Source: Granulicella paludicola (lineage in GTDB: Bacteria > Acidobacteriota > Terriglobia > Terriglobales > Acidobacteriaceae). From it: a DNA stretch of 64,000 bases. Position 1 is the stretch's first letter; every line of letters begins with the position of its first letter. The notes below the pieces were generated by a model. That model made no database searches. It saw only the letters and a list, made by a program, of their open reading frames with translations, and had not been told where the DNA came from. The stretch lies in NCBI RefSeq assembly GCF_025685545.1, contig NZ_JAGSYC010000022.1:124001-188000 (forward strand), written 5' to 3'. Below are positions 25,777 to 34,385 of the stretch, piece after piece. The position numbers and the translations under genes were made by a program.

Positions 25777-26311
25777 GCAGGTCCTGCTCGGTATCGATGT
25801 CGAGTGCCAGATCCTCGTTGTCGAGCGCGGCGGCGTTCCGTAACAGATCACGCGCGCCTGCATCGCCTTGCAACTTCAGGAGGTCTGCAAAGACGGCTGC
25901 GGGAAAATAGGCGGGGACGCCGATCCTGCCCGCGTAGTGCGAGCCTGTAACGACCTCCACATCCTTGCAGAGAGCTTCGAGGTGCTGCGGTGTCAGCAGC
26001 ACCTGATCGCAGGTCATCACTACGGCGCCGGTTGCGTTCTGCTGCTGTGCTACCTGGATGCCGAGGCGAAGGGATGAGGCCATGCCTTCCGCGGCTTGAT
26101 CGTTCTGGATCACGATGAGGCCTGTTTGGTGCGGCGCGTCGATGGGAATGCTGGTGGGGCGAACGACGACGAGGATGGGATGAAGAGCGGCTTCGATGGC
26201 GACTCGAATGGCACGAGCCAGCAGCGTTTCACCGTTGAGGACGACGTCCTGCTTGGGCCGGCCAAGCCTTGTAGACGCACCAGCCGCGAGGATGATGCCG
26301 GCGATGCTCAC
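25754..26311 (-). CDS. MocA/MobA-type molybdenum cofactor nucleotidyltransferase
   Basis: A 185-residue NTP transferase that probably adds CMP (or GMP) to molybdopterin for the neighbouring hydroxylase. The signature loop is GIILAAGASTRLGRPKQDVVLNGETLLARA, followed by ILVVVRP and the metal-binding region VVMTCDQVLLTPQHLEAL. Length is normal for MocA. I choose the GTG at 26311, which gives a 4-bp GTGA overlap with the xdhC stop; an in-frame GTG at 26320 is also possible. It is co-transcribed with xdhC and convergent to the hydroxylase operon. Its 3' end is part of the direct repeat at 25647-25776. Confidence 0.9.
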   Translation of the reverse strand: MSIAGIILAAGASTRLGRPKQDVVLNGETLLARAIRVAIEAALHPILVVVRPTSIPIDAPHQTGLIVIQNDQAAEGMASSLRLGIQVAQQQNATGAVVMTCDQVLLTPQHLEALCKDVEVVTGSHYAGRIGVPAYFPAAVFADLLKLQGDAGARDLLRNAAALDNEDLALDIDTEQDLQRALKKL

Positions 26312-27393
26312 AAGGCGCACTGTGCCTGGAGATATTGCGAGGCTCCGCCTTTGGCGATCAGCTCTGCGACGGTGGCTGGCGTCATACGGCCACCCTTGGG
26401 AATCTGGCAGACACCGAGTTTCCCCTCGCAGCAGGCCTGGATTTCGGCGACGGTGGCGAGCGCGATAGCCTCGGCTCCGTCCCCACCTAGATCGAGGCCG
26501 ATGGGAGCGAATACGCGTTCGCAGACCTGCTCTACGTCCCAGCCGAGTATCACAGCCGATTCGCTGAGCAGCAGAGCGCTGCGATGGCGAGCTCCCAGCA
26601 GACCGAGGTAGCGGGGGGATCGGGGCAGAACCTCCGTCAGCCAGGCGCGGTCCTGTTCGTAACTGTGGGTCATGATGACGACCGCATCGTGGTCTGTCAC
26701 GGAGATGCCGTTGAGAGTGGTTGCAACCAAAACCTGCTCGGCCTGAGGAAACCGCTCCGGCCTCGCCCAGCTTGTGCGCCCATCGACGACGGTCACGGTC
26801 CAGCCCATCTGCGCGGCGAAGCTGACCATGGGCTGCGCGTCATTCCCTGCTCCCAGCAGCAGCAGACGCTGCGGCGGCTCCATCCGTTCGGTGAACGTCT
26901 GCGCGGCGTCGGATAACGGCAGAATGTTTCCTGCGATCAGGCGTCCGGTAGCGTCCTGCACGAAGCGGTTGAGAGGTGTCCCATTTCCAGGCAGAAGGGT
27001 GACGACCTCACGCGCTTCGCCATGTCGACTTCCATCGGGCAGCGAGGCTTCGATGGCCTCCATCAGCGCGGCGAACTCTGGCGTATCGGCCGGCTCCAGC
27101 AACAGATACAGCGTGCCGCCGCACCCCAGGCCGTAGGGAATCTCCTCGGTGTCGTCGAAGAGCGTGGAAAACCGTTCGACGACAGCGCCGGCGCGCACCC
27201 TCCAGGCAGCGCGGCGGAGCAAATCCGCTTCGAGACAGCCGCCGGAGATCCCGCCGACGTAGGTGCCGTCCTCGCAGATCAGCATGCGGGCGCCGACGCG
27301 ACGATAGCTCGATCCCTCGACGCGCACCAAGGTGACCAGCGCACGGGCTGTACCGCTGCGCCACGCCTCCAACAGTCTGCGCCTCTCGAGCAT
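26308..27393 (-). CDS. xdhC: XdhC/CoxI-family molybdenum hydroxylase maturation protein
   Basis: XdhC-type proteins bind Mo cofactor, promote its sulfuration and insert it into the hydroxylase. The 361-residue protein has the N-terminal XdhC/CoxI domain (ALVTLVRVEGSSYRRVGARMLICEDGTYVGGISGGCLEADLLRRA) and a C-terminal Rossmann domain (RLLLLGAGNDAQPMVSFAAQMGWTVTVVDGR, then YLGLLGARHRSALLL). Conserved Cys in GGISGGCLE and PYGLGCGGTLYLLLEP are present. The ATG at 27393 fits the domain start. It overlaps the mocA-like gene by 4 bp. Confidence 0.93.
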   Translation of the reverse strand: MLERRRLLEAWRSGTARALVTLVRVEGSSYRRVGARMLICEDGTYVGGISGGCLEADLLRRAAWRVRAGAVVERFSTLFDDTEEIPYGLGCGGTLYLLLEPADTPEFAALMEAIEASLPDGSRHGEAREVVTLLPGNGTPLNRFVQDATGRLIAGNILPLSDAAQTFTERMEPPQRLLLLGAGNDAQPMVSFAAQMGWTVTVVDGRTSWARPERFPQAEQVLVATTLNGISVTDHDAVVIMTHSYEQDRAWLTEVLPRSPRYLGLLGARHRSALLLSESAVILGWDVEQVCERVFAPIGLDLGGDGAEAIALATVAEIQACCEGKLGVCQIPKGGRMTPATVAELIAKGGASQYLQAQCAL

Positions 27394-27766
27394 CCGACTC
27401 CTTCTCGCTTGGTACGGACCGTCCTCTTAGACAGAAGCGGACGTCGCCCAGCGTTATCTGCAAGGTTAATAGACGATGCATCACCCCGTCATCTTTCGCG
27501 CGGACTCGACATTGATATCACTACGCCGCACGGACACTTTGCGATACACTTCTATGGAAATACACCTGTTTTTTTGATCCCTGCCTCGCTCAGCGGAGAT
27601 GAAGCTTGACCGACTCTGCGGTGCCGGGACTGATCTTCTCCAGCTTCCGGTCTCGCACGCTGGATGACAAAAAGGCTTTAGGAATCAAACAAATCCATTC
27701 AAGTAATGGCTCGACACGAGTAGTATCAAACTGTCACCAATAGTGCATTTTGGAGGAATTAGTATC
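27394..27766. other. Intergenic region between xdhC and the OmpA-like gene
   Basis: No gene is called in this 373-bp stretch between divergent genes. It should carry both promoters. GGAGG at 27752-27756 is the ribosome site of the OmpA-like gene. A poly-T run (TGTTTTTTTGA) is at 27568-27578. I see no convincing hairpin or paired -35/-10. Confidence 0.4.
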
Positions 27767-29443
27767 ATGCGTCTCCTCAGCCGGCGTTCTCGCCTTGCTT
27801 TAACTCTTCTCTGCCTGCAGTTCGCAGTGGCTGCAGCCTGCTTCGGTCAGGCCAAGCCCCAGGCGGCACGGCACTTCGATTCCGGGATCGATATCTATGG
27901 TGGATACGGTCTCTATCAGCCGCTGAACTCGTATGTGAACGGGTACCAGTACCATGCCATCTCCAGCCCGAACGTGACTGCCAGCTTCGCGGACTACATA
28001 ACGCCGAGCTTCGGCGTTCAGGTGGAAGGTAGCTACTTTACGGGTAACAACAATGTAAACGGCCAGTATGGCGCGTGCGGCACCATCACCTGCAACCAGC
28101 GCATCTACACCGCTGAGGCCGGCCCGATCTATCGCTGGGTAGAAGGCCCGTTCGTCCCGTTTGTGCATGTACTTGGCGGCGGCGTTCGTATGAACGGCCC
28201 CGCGCAGCAGTCGCTCACCTGGGGTGAGGGAGCTACGGTCGGCGCAGGTGTCGATTATGTTCTGCCGATCCTGCACCATCACTTCGCCATCCGTCCGGCG
28301 CAGGTGGACTATCAGTACGCACACATCAGCTATCCCGGTGCCGCGCCCCTCAAGGGCGGCGAAGCCAACATCAACGCCGTGAAGATCTCAGCCGGCCTGG
28401 TCTTCCACCTCCGCGAAGCAGACGAGCACATCACACCCCTGGTGTACGGATGCTCGGCCTCGCCGATCGACGTCTTCCCTGGCGAAACCGTCACCGTCAC
28501 CGGCAGCACGGTTGGTCTGCGCAGCAAGCGCACACCGGACTACAGCTGGGCGACCAAGGGCGGCGTCCTGACCTCGAATGGCCAGATCGCGACCATCGAC
28601 ACGACAGGTCTCGATGCCGGACAGTATGACGTCATCGGCCGCATCTCCGTCGGCAGCCAGCCCGGCCAGCAGTCGTACTGCTCGGCTCCGTTCAACGTGA
28701 AGGCTTACAGCGCTCCGACGATTGCCTGCACCGGCTCGACGGAACAGGCTGAGGCCGGTACGACGCTCGAGGTCGATTGCACTGGACGCAGTGAGCAGAA
28801 CCGCCAGCTCACCTACTCGTTCACCACCTCGGCCGGACAGCTCGCCGTCGATCGCAACAAGGCGATGCTCTCCACCGCAGGTCTGCCTCCGGGCAATATC
28901 ACGGTCACGGGCACAGTCAAGGACGATAAGGGCAAGTCGGCTACCTCCACGGTCGTCTTCGTCATCACCGCTCCGAAGCCGCCGCCGGTCTCGCCGGTCA
29001 CTCAGCTCTGCGTCCTCAACTACTCGCGTGACGTTCATCGTCCGGCTCGTGTAGACAACGAGGCAAAGGGCTGCCTGGATCAGATGGCACTGGCTCTCAA
29101 CCGCGAGTCTTCCTCCAAGCTCGTCGTAGTCGGTAACTCCGACCCTGCCGAGAAGCCCGAGGTCGCTGCTGAGCGTGCGATGAATGCTCGCCAGTACCTG
29201 GTCAACGAGAAGGGCATAGATTCGGCTCGCATCAGCGTCCGCGTCGGTGAAACCTCCGGTAAGACGGTCAAGAGCTACCTGGTACCTGCAGGCGCGACCT
29301 TCGCTGAACCGAACACGCAGCGTTTCGATGAGAAGCGGATCGTGCGTCACGGTCAGGCGTACGGCGTGCCCCGCAAGCCGGGCAGCAAGCCGGTTCACCA
29401 TAAGGCAGCAGCGAAGAAGGCTGCGGCACCCGCAACCAAGTAA
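27767..29443 (+). CDS. Outer-membrane beta-barrel protein with Ig-like repeats and OmpA-like C-terminus
   Basis: A 558-residue exported protein. Signal peptide: LALTLLCLQFAVAAACFGQ. Residues 30-220 look like an eight-strand OmpA-type barrel (GIDIYGGYGLYQPLNSYVNG, FGVQVEGSYFTGNNNVNGQ, VGAGVDYVLPILHHHFAIRPAQVDYQYAHIS). Two Ig-like segments follow (IDVFPGETVTVTGSTVGLR and TIACTGSTEQAEAGTTLEVDCTGR). The C-terminal OmpA-like region has LVVVGNSDPAEKPEVAAERAMNARQYLVNEKGIDSARISVRVGE, which fits peptidoglycan binding. The tail is Lys/Ala-rich (HHKAAAKKAAAPATK). The ATG at 27767 has GGAGG 10 bp upstream. Likely role: tether between outer membrane and wall. Confidence 0.83.
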   Translation: MRLLSRRSRLALTLLCLQFAVAAACFGQAKPQAARHFDSGIDIYGGYGLYQPLNSYVNGYQYHAISSPNVTASFADYITPSFGVQVEGSYFTGNNNVNGQYGACGTITCNQRIYTAEAGPIYRWVEGPFVPFVHVLGGGVRMNGPAQQSLTWGEGATVGAGVDYVLPILHHHFAIRPAQVDYQYAHISYPGAAPLKGGEANINAVKISAGLVFHLREADEHITPLVYGCSASPIDVFPGETVTVTGSTVGLRSKRTPDYSWATKGGVLTSNGQIATIDTTGLDAGQYDVIGRISVGSQPGQQSYCSAPFNVKAYSAPTIACTGSTEQAEAGTTLEVDCTGRSEQNRQLTYSFTTSAGQLAVDRNKAMLSTAGLPPGNITVTGTVKDDKGKSATSTVVFVITAPKPPPVSPVTQLCVLNYSRDVHRPARVDNEAKGCLDQMALALNRESSSKLVVVGNSDPAEKPEVAAERAMNARQYLVNEKGIDSARISVRVGETSGKTVKSYLVPAGATFAEPNTQRFDEKRIVRHGQAYGVPRKPGSKPVHHKAAAKKAAAPATK

Positions 29444-29466
29444 CTCACACAGACAGCTGTAAAAAC

Positions 29467-29510
29467 GAGGGCCGTAGGGGATCAGGAAAACCTGATCATC
29501 TACGGCCCTC
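29467..29510 (+). terminator. Long hairpin terminator after the OmpA-like gene
   Basis: A 20-bp arm from GAGGGCCGTA to GATCAGG (29467-29486) pairs with CCTGATC to TACGGCCCTC (29491-29510), 18 of 20 positions matching, with an AAAA loop. It begins 23 bp after the stop codon. Confidence 0.85.
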
Positions 29511-29662
29511 AAACTTCTGGTAAACTAAATTTCGTTGGCAACCAGCGGGAAGTTCCTCAGCTGGTCAGCGGACGGTTCGGCTCAAGCATCTTCCCGGAGC
29601 CTGCAACCTCCTCTCTTAGGCTGGCATACCACCTCATCCGAAGTTCTTCGGTTGCATGGCGT

Positions 29663-29793
<131 letters not shown>

Positions 29794-30024
29794 CCTGATA
29801 GTTAGAACACCGATTGAATCGTTCGAAAGGCCGCCTAGCGGTCTGGCCTCCTATTACGATCTCTCCCTAAAGCTAAGTAATTATGCCCCAATCGCGAGTT
29901 CGAAATAGCTCCCACCGGCTATCCGCGCTTGCGCCTCGAGAGCCATCAAGAGACGATTTAAACTGCTGCTCGCTCGTCTCACGGTAGTTGATCTTTTGCT
30001 TCCAGAAGTCACTCTGGGTTCTTT
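29794..30024. other. Non-coding stretch between the att-like repeat and the island operon's end
   Basis: No gene is seen. It contains the second similarity block to the distal repeat at 29897-29913. It is the downstream end of the minus-strand operon but has no clear terminator hairpin. Confidence 0.4.
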
Positions 30025-31134
30025 TCAGAGAGCTTTAGACAAGCCCACCCCACCGCGGCGAACACTCTTGAAGACCAGGCGAAGCTTACGGATACAAGCA
30101 ATTAGCCATTGGTTTTCGATGTGAAACCTGGCTGCAAGCGCACGATCCTCACTGCTGTTTGCTCCCAACACATAGAGCAAATAGCGCACCTGAGCCACTC
30201 GGGTCGGTCTCAAGATAAAAAAGAGCCGCCTTGGAGAACACCAGAAATTCTGCGTGTTTGAGGACTCAAAGAAACGTGACCAGAGACTCTCAGCAATACG
30301 GTCTATCCGAATCGCCGCCTTTGAATTGAGACTCAATTCCGCGCTGGTTTCTAAGCTATATAACTTTCGCGCCATAGCGTATCCGAGTTCCAAGATAGGT
30401 GCGACGAATTCTATGTCGCCCGCACGCACGGCACAAGCTGATGGGGTTCCCCACTTCTCGATCGCAAGAGCTACATCGAGGATGTAGCACAACTGCTCAT
30501 AGGAGTGCTTGATGCCGTGAACACACAAGAAAAGCAACTCATCCGACGGTGAGAGGACGTAAGCAGGCTGTCCGGCGAACGTGACAGGGGTCGAGTTCGC
30601 GAAGATGCGATCAAGATCGATACATAAGTCCTCCTGGCAGATGAGATCGAAATGAAGTTCGACCATGGTCGCGCCCCGTATCCATGTCTGATGTCGCCCT
30701 TCATCGTCGATGCCACGGATAAACCCTAGGGCAGTGAAGACATCCCCCGCTATTGCAAGGTCTCTATGCCGGACCAGCAGGTCGATATCTCGGCTCGTCC
30801 GCAGATTGGTGCCTCCATACAAACGTTCCGCCATGCTGGTTCCCTTGAGCAGAATGACCGGTAAGAACTCGGCAGCGAGCGCTTGCAGGATAGCTTTCAC
30901 TTGAGAGGTCCACCAGAAGTTGCTGATGGTTATTTCGCGCTCAGCAGCGGCGCACCGGAGGTCGAACTCTTGGGGCAGAGCAAAGTCGGCGCTTCGTAAT
31001 TTGAAAAGGAAGAACGGGAGAACTCTTTCCAGTTCGGCGCGATCAAAAGCCTCCTGTAGCTGCACAGGAAGGAGCGTCGAGACATCTTCGCCTTCGCGCA
31101 ATACAGAGAGAAGTGCTTCCATTCCTCGTGTCAT
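30025..31134 (-). CDS. Nucleotidyltransferase family protein (NTP_transf_5-like), last gene of the PqqD operon
   Basis: A 369-residue cytoplasmic protein of the uncharacterised nucleotidyltransferase family found beside HprK-like kinases and PqqD-like proteins in peptide-modification and exopolysaccharide loci. The core motif at residues 95-121 is LLKGTSMAERLYGG followed by LRTSRDIDLLV: a Gly/Ser loop and the DxD metal-binding pair (Asp116, Asp118). Further family marks are WIRGATMVELHFDL and LSPSDELLFLCVHGIKHSYEQLCYILDVALAIEKW. There is no signal peptide. Its ATG overlaps the kinase-like gene's stop by 4 bp (ATGA), so the two are translationally coupled. The substrate is not known; nucleotidylation of a peptide or protein is one possibility. 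Confidence 0.85.
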   Translation of the reverse strand: MTRGMEALLSVLREGEDVSTLLPVQLQEAFDRAELERVLPFFLFKLRSADFALPQEFDLRCAAAEREITISNFWWTSQVKAILQALAAEFLPVILLKGTSMAERLYGGTNLRTSRDIDLLVRHRDLAIAGDVFTALGFIRGIDDEGRHQTWIRGATMVELHFDLICQEDLCIDLDRIFANSTPVTFAGQPAYVLSPSDELLFLCVHGIKHSYEQLCYILDVALAIEKWGTPSACAVRAGDIEFVAPILELGYAMARKLYSLETSAELSLNSKAAIRIDRIAESLWSRFFESSNTQNFWCSPRRLFFILRPTRVAQVRYLLYVLGANSSEDRALAARFHIENQWLIACIRKLRLVFKSVRRGGVGLSKAL

Positions 31135-31955
31135 CGAAGGCCCTGAATATTGTTGTTGTTATGTGCACATGAAAGGCTTGCAAGCAACGCAGCGCTCGTC
31201 GCATCCGCCTCGCCTCGGGAAGAAGTCCATGCCGTGGCGTTGCGCAGCATGGCGGCGAGCGTTGCCATTACGCGGATCGGGGTTCGCTGAACGGGTATGG
31301 AATGCTTGAGCATCTCGAGCAACGCCAGGCCGTGGCTGACGCTCTGCGCGGACCAGTGAGAGCCTTTTACATAATGAGTGAAGACGATCATGGATACAGG
31401 CAAACGGCCCGCACCAATCGAGCCGCCTAGTTCTGAAACAGGCATACTTCGTTGCAGGGCATCGCCCGGTTTCCGCATGGACAGGTCTCGGGCATAGGGG
31501 TGCACAAAGCCCTCATCGTCGAGGACGGCGTACTCGTCCGAGTAATACGCTGCACCAGCACGAACGAGCGCGGCAGTCAGGGTGCTCTTGCCCGCAAAGC
31601 TTGTACCAGGAAGAACGAGAGCTTTGCCATTGAGAGCAACCACGCCTGCGTGCACGAAGACATATCCTTCAGCGTAGTTGGCGACGTGAATCATCAGCGC
31701 CTGCCTAAGGGCATCGCAGACAGAGGTCAAGTCTTGCGACTCGAGAAGGACCTCTGTTCCCTCGCAGCAGCGAAAGCGAGTAACTTCTCCGAATGATGAT
31801 AGGGAGAAGCTTTGCGCAGCTGGATTTGCACTCGAGCCCATTTCTGTCCCGAAAGGTAAAAGCGAGGACAGCTCTGCGAACAACTCGGGAGTCTCCGCAG
31901 CGAGGCACATAGGCACGCCATAGGCGGTACAGTGCAGTAGGTTCGCCAATATCAT
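31131..31955 (-). CDS. HPr kinase-like P-loop protein (lasso-peptide-kinase-like)
   Basis: A 274-residue cytoplasmic protein that resembles the C-terminal half of HPr kinase/phosphorylase. From residue 99 it reads VFVHAGVVALNGKALVLPGTSFAGKSTLTAALVRAG with Walker A at 116-125, then YYSDEYAVLDDEG (139-148), the HprK-type acidic motif. The HPr-binding N-terminal half of true HprK is absent, and no ptsH-like gene is near. In paeninodin-type lasso clusters, proteins of this kind phosphorylate a C-terminal Ser of the precursor (known of that family). Here the likely target is a neighbouring product, for example the Ser-rich tail of the PqqD fusion (inference). The ATG at 31955 is 10 bp after the upstream NHL gene's stop; the next gene overlaps by 4 bp. 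Confidence 0.86.
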   Translation of the reverse strand: MILANLLHCTAYGVPMCLAAETPELFAELSSLLPFGTEMGSSANPAAQSFSLSSFGEVTRFRCCEGTEVLLESQDLTSVCDALRQALMIHVANYAEGYVFVHAGVVALNGKALVLPGTSFAGKSTLTAALVRAGAAYYSDEYAVLDDEGFVHPYARDLSMRKPGDALQRSMPVSELGGSIGAGRLPVSMIVFTHYVKGSHWSAQSVSHGLALLEMLKHSIPVQRTPIRVMATLAAMLRNATAWTSSRGEADATSAALLASLSCAHNNNNIQGLR

Positions 31956-31965
31956 GGGTAATAGC

Positions 31966-33831
31966 TCACGGTTGAGAGGGTGGCCCCAACAGAGGTGTCT
32001 TTACAGGACTTGCCAGCCCGACGAACTCGGTCATTGTGTTGCTGCCCGAGTTAGATAGCCATAGGTTGCCGCTGGCGTCGATGGCGATACCATACGGCTC
32101 ATGCAAGGGAGCGTCCAACCCAAAACCCGCGGCAGGCGAACGAAGCGTTGCCGTGTTCGCAGTGAGTGCCGTGATGCTGTTACCGAAGTAGTTTGCGGCC
32201 CATACGGTTCCGGCGCTGTCGATGGCGATGCCCTTTGGAGAAACGCCGGTGCTTGCGGTACTGATCGTCGCGACAGTCTGACCTGCCGACGAAAGCTCGA
32301 TGACACTGTACGCTCCGTAGTCTGCTATCCATACGTCGCCGGACGGGTCGACTGCTATGCCTTCGGGATCAACACAGCAGGAGTAGGTGCTGACGTCGCC
32401 GAGAGGAGTTACATGCGCGATTCCCTTTTGCAAGGCGAACCAGGCGTTCTGCGAAGCGTCGATGGCTACCGCGGACGTAAACGGAAGTTGCGAAGCTGCG
32501 TATCCGGATGCGCCAGAGACAGCAGTACCATCGGATGCAAGCAGGCTTGCCGAAGAGCTGCCGTAGTCCGCAACCCAGATAGATCCACTGGACGTCGCCG
32601 CGACTGACAGTGGATAGTAAACCCCACCAGCGGTGTAGCCAAGGCCGGACAGCTCCGCACCCAAGGAGCTGAATTTACTGATGCTTCCGGAGTATCCGTT
32701 TGTCGGGGTGAAACTCTGCTGGTTCGTGACCCATGCGTTATCGGAGCCGTCTACCGTTATCCCATAGGACGCGTATAGTCCCGCACCATGAAATCCATCG
32801 GGCGCAGCTGGAACGCCGGTAGAGGAGAACTTCGAGACAGCACCGCCAGCGTAGTTGGCGACCCACACGCTTCCACTCGAGTCGATCGCGATACTTCCTG
32901 GAGTGGATAACCCCCCGCAGCCAGAGGTGCAGTTGCCGTAGGTCACGGACAGTGTCCAGTCCTGTGGCGCGGCACTGAGTTTCGGCTGAAACGTGGTCTG
33001 CCCTGCGCTAGCCATGAACACAGCTGCGACATTTCGAGCGGGATTACGAATGATATTCAGGACTGCCTGCAGGATCGTCGAGGGCGCCGATCCTCCTTGC
33101 GTGGCGCCTGCGAAGAGCGATCCACAAGACGTTCCACCATTAGACCCAGTGCACCCCGCCAGCGCATCCGCGAGCGTATTGATCTTGGCCGTCTCGAGTT
33201 TCGCGGCGACGGGCAGACTTGCTCCTGGCGAGAGTCCGGTTGACGTGTTGGCGAGGTTTTCCGCGAGGGCGAATGCATTGCGCAGACCCATAGCGTTGGT
33301 GGCGGATGCGCCGATACTTGCATCCGTCCCGAAGAAGGATGTCAGAGCCCAGGCCGCAGCTGCCGTTGTTGCCTCATTCACGACAGTGTTCCCTGCTGTT
33401 GATATGTTGCCACAGTCCCCCAACACAGCGACAAGCACGATGGCCTGATTCGTTGTGCCGCTCGCTGGTCCCGGAATGCCGCCTCGCGCTACGAAATAGG
33501 TCTGTGTCGTGGCGGTGGAACAGGTGAAGCTCTCAGCGATGCTGAACAGCCCCGAGCTATCGGTGAGGGGTGCCTGCCCAGACAGCAGAGCGACCGCACC
33601 CATTCCGTTACCTGAGGCTCCAGCAGCAAAGAGCATCACAGAGGCTCCGATCACCGGTTGCCCCGCTGCGTACACATGACCAGTCAACGTGCTACCCAGA
33701 GGGGTGACAGGACTGACCACCGTGCCAGGCGCGGCCCCGCAACCCGAGAGAGCCGCGATGACACAGAGAGCTATGATCGCTGTTACTGCGCTTAGCCATC
33801 GTCTAGTTGGATTCGTCAGCGATGCATACAT
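31966..33831 (-). CDS. NHL-repeat beta-propeller lipoprotein (paralogue 1)
   Basis: A 621-residue exported lipoprotein with lipobox IALCVIAALSGCG. Residues 45-130 are a carboxypeptidase-regulatory-like Ig fold (LTGHVYAAGQPVIGASVMLFAAG). A region shared with the protein at 34386 follows: AAAAWALTSFFGTDASIGASATNAMGLRNAFA and KINTLADALAGC. From about residue 310 an NHL/Vgb-like propeller has repeated blades of the form PGSIAIDSSGSVWVANYAGGAVSKFSS, PEGIAVDPSGDVWIADYGAYSVIELSS and PYGIAIDASGNLWLSNSGSNTMTEF. I start at ATG 33831 with AAAGG upstream rather than the in-frame TTG at 33837. No catalytic residues can be assigned. It is the fourth gene of the island operon, 34 bp after the PqqD fusion gene. 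Confidence 0.85.
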   Translation of the reverse strand: MYASLTNPTRRWLSAVTAIIALCVIAALSGCGAAPGTVVSPVTPLGSTLTGHVYAAGQPVIGASVMLFAAGASGNGMGAVALLSGQAPLTDSSGLFSIAESFTCSTATTQTYFVARGGIPGPASGTTNQAIVLVAVLGDCGNISTAGNTVVNEATTAAAAWALTSFFGTDASIGASATNAMGLRNAFALAENLANTSTGLSPGASLPVAAKLETAKINTLADALAGCTGSNGGTSCGSLFAGATQGGSAPSTILQAVLNIIRNPARNVAAVFMASAGQTTFQPKLSAAPQDWTLSVTYGNCTSGCGGLSTPGSIAIDSSGSVWVANYAGGAVSKFSSTGVPAAPDGFHGAGLYASYGITVDGSDNAWVTNQQSFTPTNGYSGSISKFSSLGAELSGLGYTAGGVYYPLSVAATSSGSIWVADYGSSSASLLASDGTAVSGASGYAASQLPFTSAVAIDASQNAWFALQKGIAHVTPLGDVSTYSCCVDPEGIAVDPSGDVWIADYGAYSVIELSSAGQTVATISTASTGVSPKGIAIDSAGTVWAANYFGNSITALTANTATLRSPAAGFGLDAPLHEPYGIAIDASGNLWLSNSGSNTMTEFVGLASPVKTPLLGPPSQP

Positions 33832-33865
33832 GGTCAACCTTTCCCATCGGTTTAGCCGTGCTTCA

Positions 33866-34354
33866 CTACTGAGAGACGCCCGACGAGGAGCCGCCGTCCT
33901 TCGTGGAAAAGATATCAGTGTTGGGATTGGCGCGATTGGGTGCTGGCGCAGTGCAATTTGCGCATCCGCTGTAGGCCTGCGCCGCAGTGGGGGCGGTGAT
34001 GGCTATGACGACAGGCAACAGCATGGCGGCACGGGCTCCTAGCTTGAGCATGGCATCGCGGCGGGAGAGAGTCACCGAAGCAAGATGTGCGTTTGACTCG
34101 AGCAGGCCATCGCGCATCAAGTCCGCGAGTGCGTACTGCACGAGTTCTTCGGTGACAGGCATAGCCAGAGCGAGCGAAGCTGCAGCTGCGATCACAGCTG
34201 CAGTCGTCGCGCCGTCGCAGCAGCTCCAGATGGCCGCGGCAACAGGGTTCAGGCAGTATGCCTTGTGCGTTTGTTCGTCGTAAATCAGCGTCTCCTGGCC
34301 TACCTGCTGGATGGACAGTTGCAGCGTTCTGCGGCGTGGTAGCGGGTTCGACAT
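33866..34354 (-). CDS. PqqD-domain protein fused to a Tat-like signal segment and a Cys/Ser-rich tail
   Basis: A 162-residue protein in three parts. Residues 7-92 are a PqqD/RRE-type winged helix (LIYDEQTHKAYCLNPVAAAIWSCCDG, then LVQYALADLMRDGLLES). Residues 97-127 are a twin-arginine-like export segment: SRRDAMLKLG, hydrophobic AAMLLPVVIAITAPT, and a peptidase-like AAQA. Residues 128-162 are a 35-residue tail with CANC (Cys131, Cys134), Pro/Asn-rich middle and the end KDGGSSSGVSQ. PqqD domains bind leader peptides of ribosomally made, modified peptides (known); a fusion to its own secreted tail suggests leader and product in one chain (inference). ATG 34354 has GGAG 8 bp upstream. It lies between two NHL lipoprotein genes. 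Confidence 0.85.
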   Translation of the reverse strand: MSNPLPRRRTLQLSIQQVGQETLIYDEQTHKAYCLNPVAAAIWSCCDGATTAAVIAAAASLALAMPVTEELVQYALADLMRDGLLESNAHLASVTLSRRDAMLKLGARAAMLLPVVIAITAPTAAQAYSGCANCTAPAPNRANPNTDIFSTKDGGSSSGVSQ

Positions 34355-34385
34355 TGGTATCTCCTTGGCCCAGCTTGCGGATCGT

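Noticed and set aside
30025-34354. A classical lasso-peptide cluster
   Set aside because: PqqD-, HprK- and nucleotidyltransferase-like genes are present, but no transglutaminase-like B2 protease, no asparagine-synthetase-like cyclase, no ABC exporter and no free short precursor with a leader.
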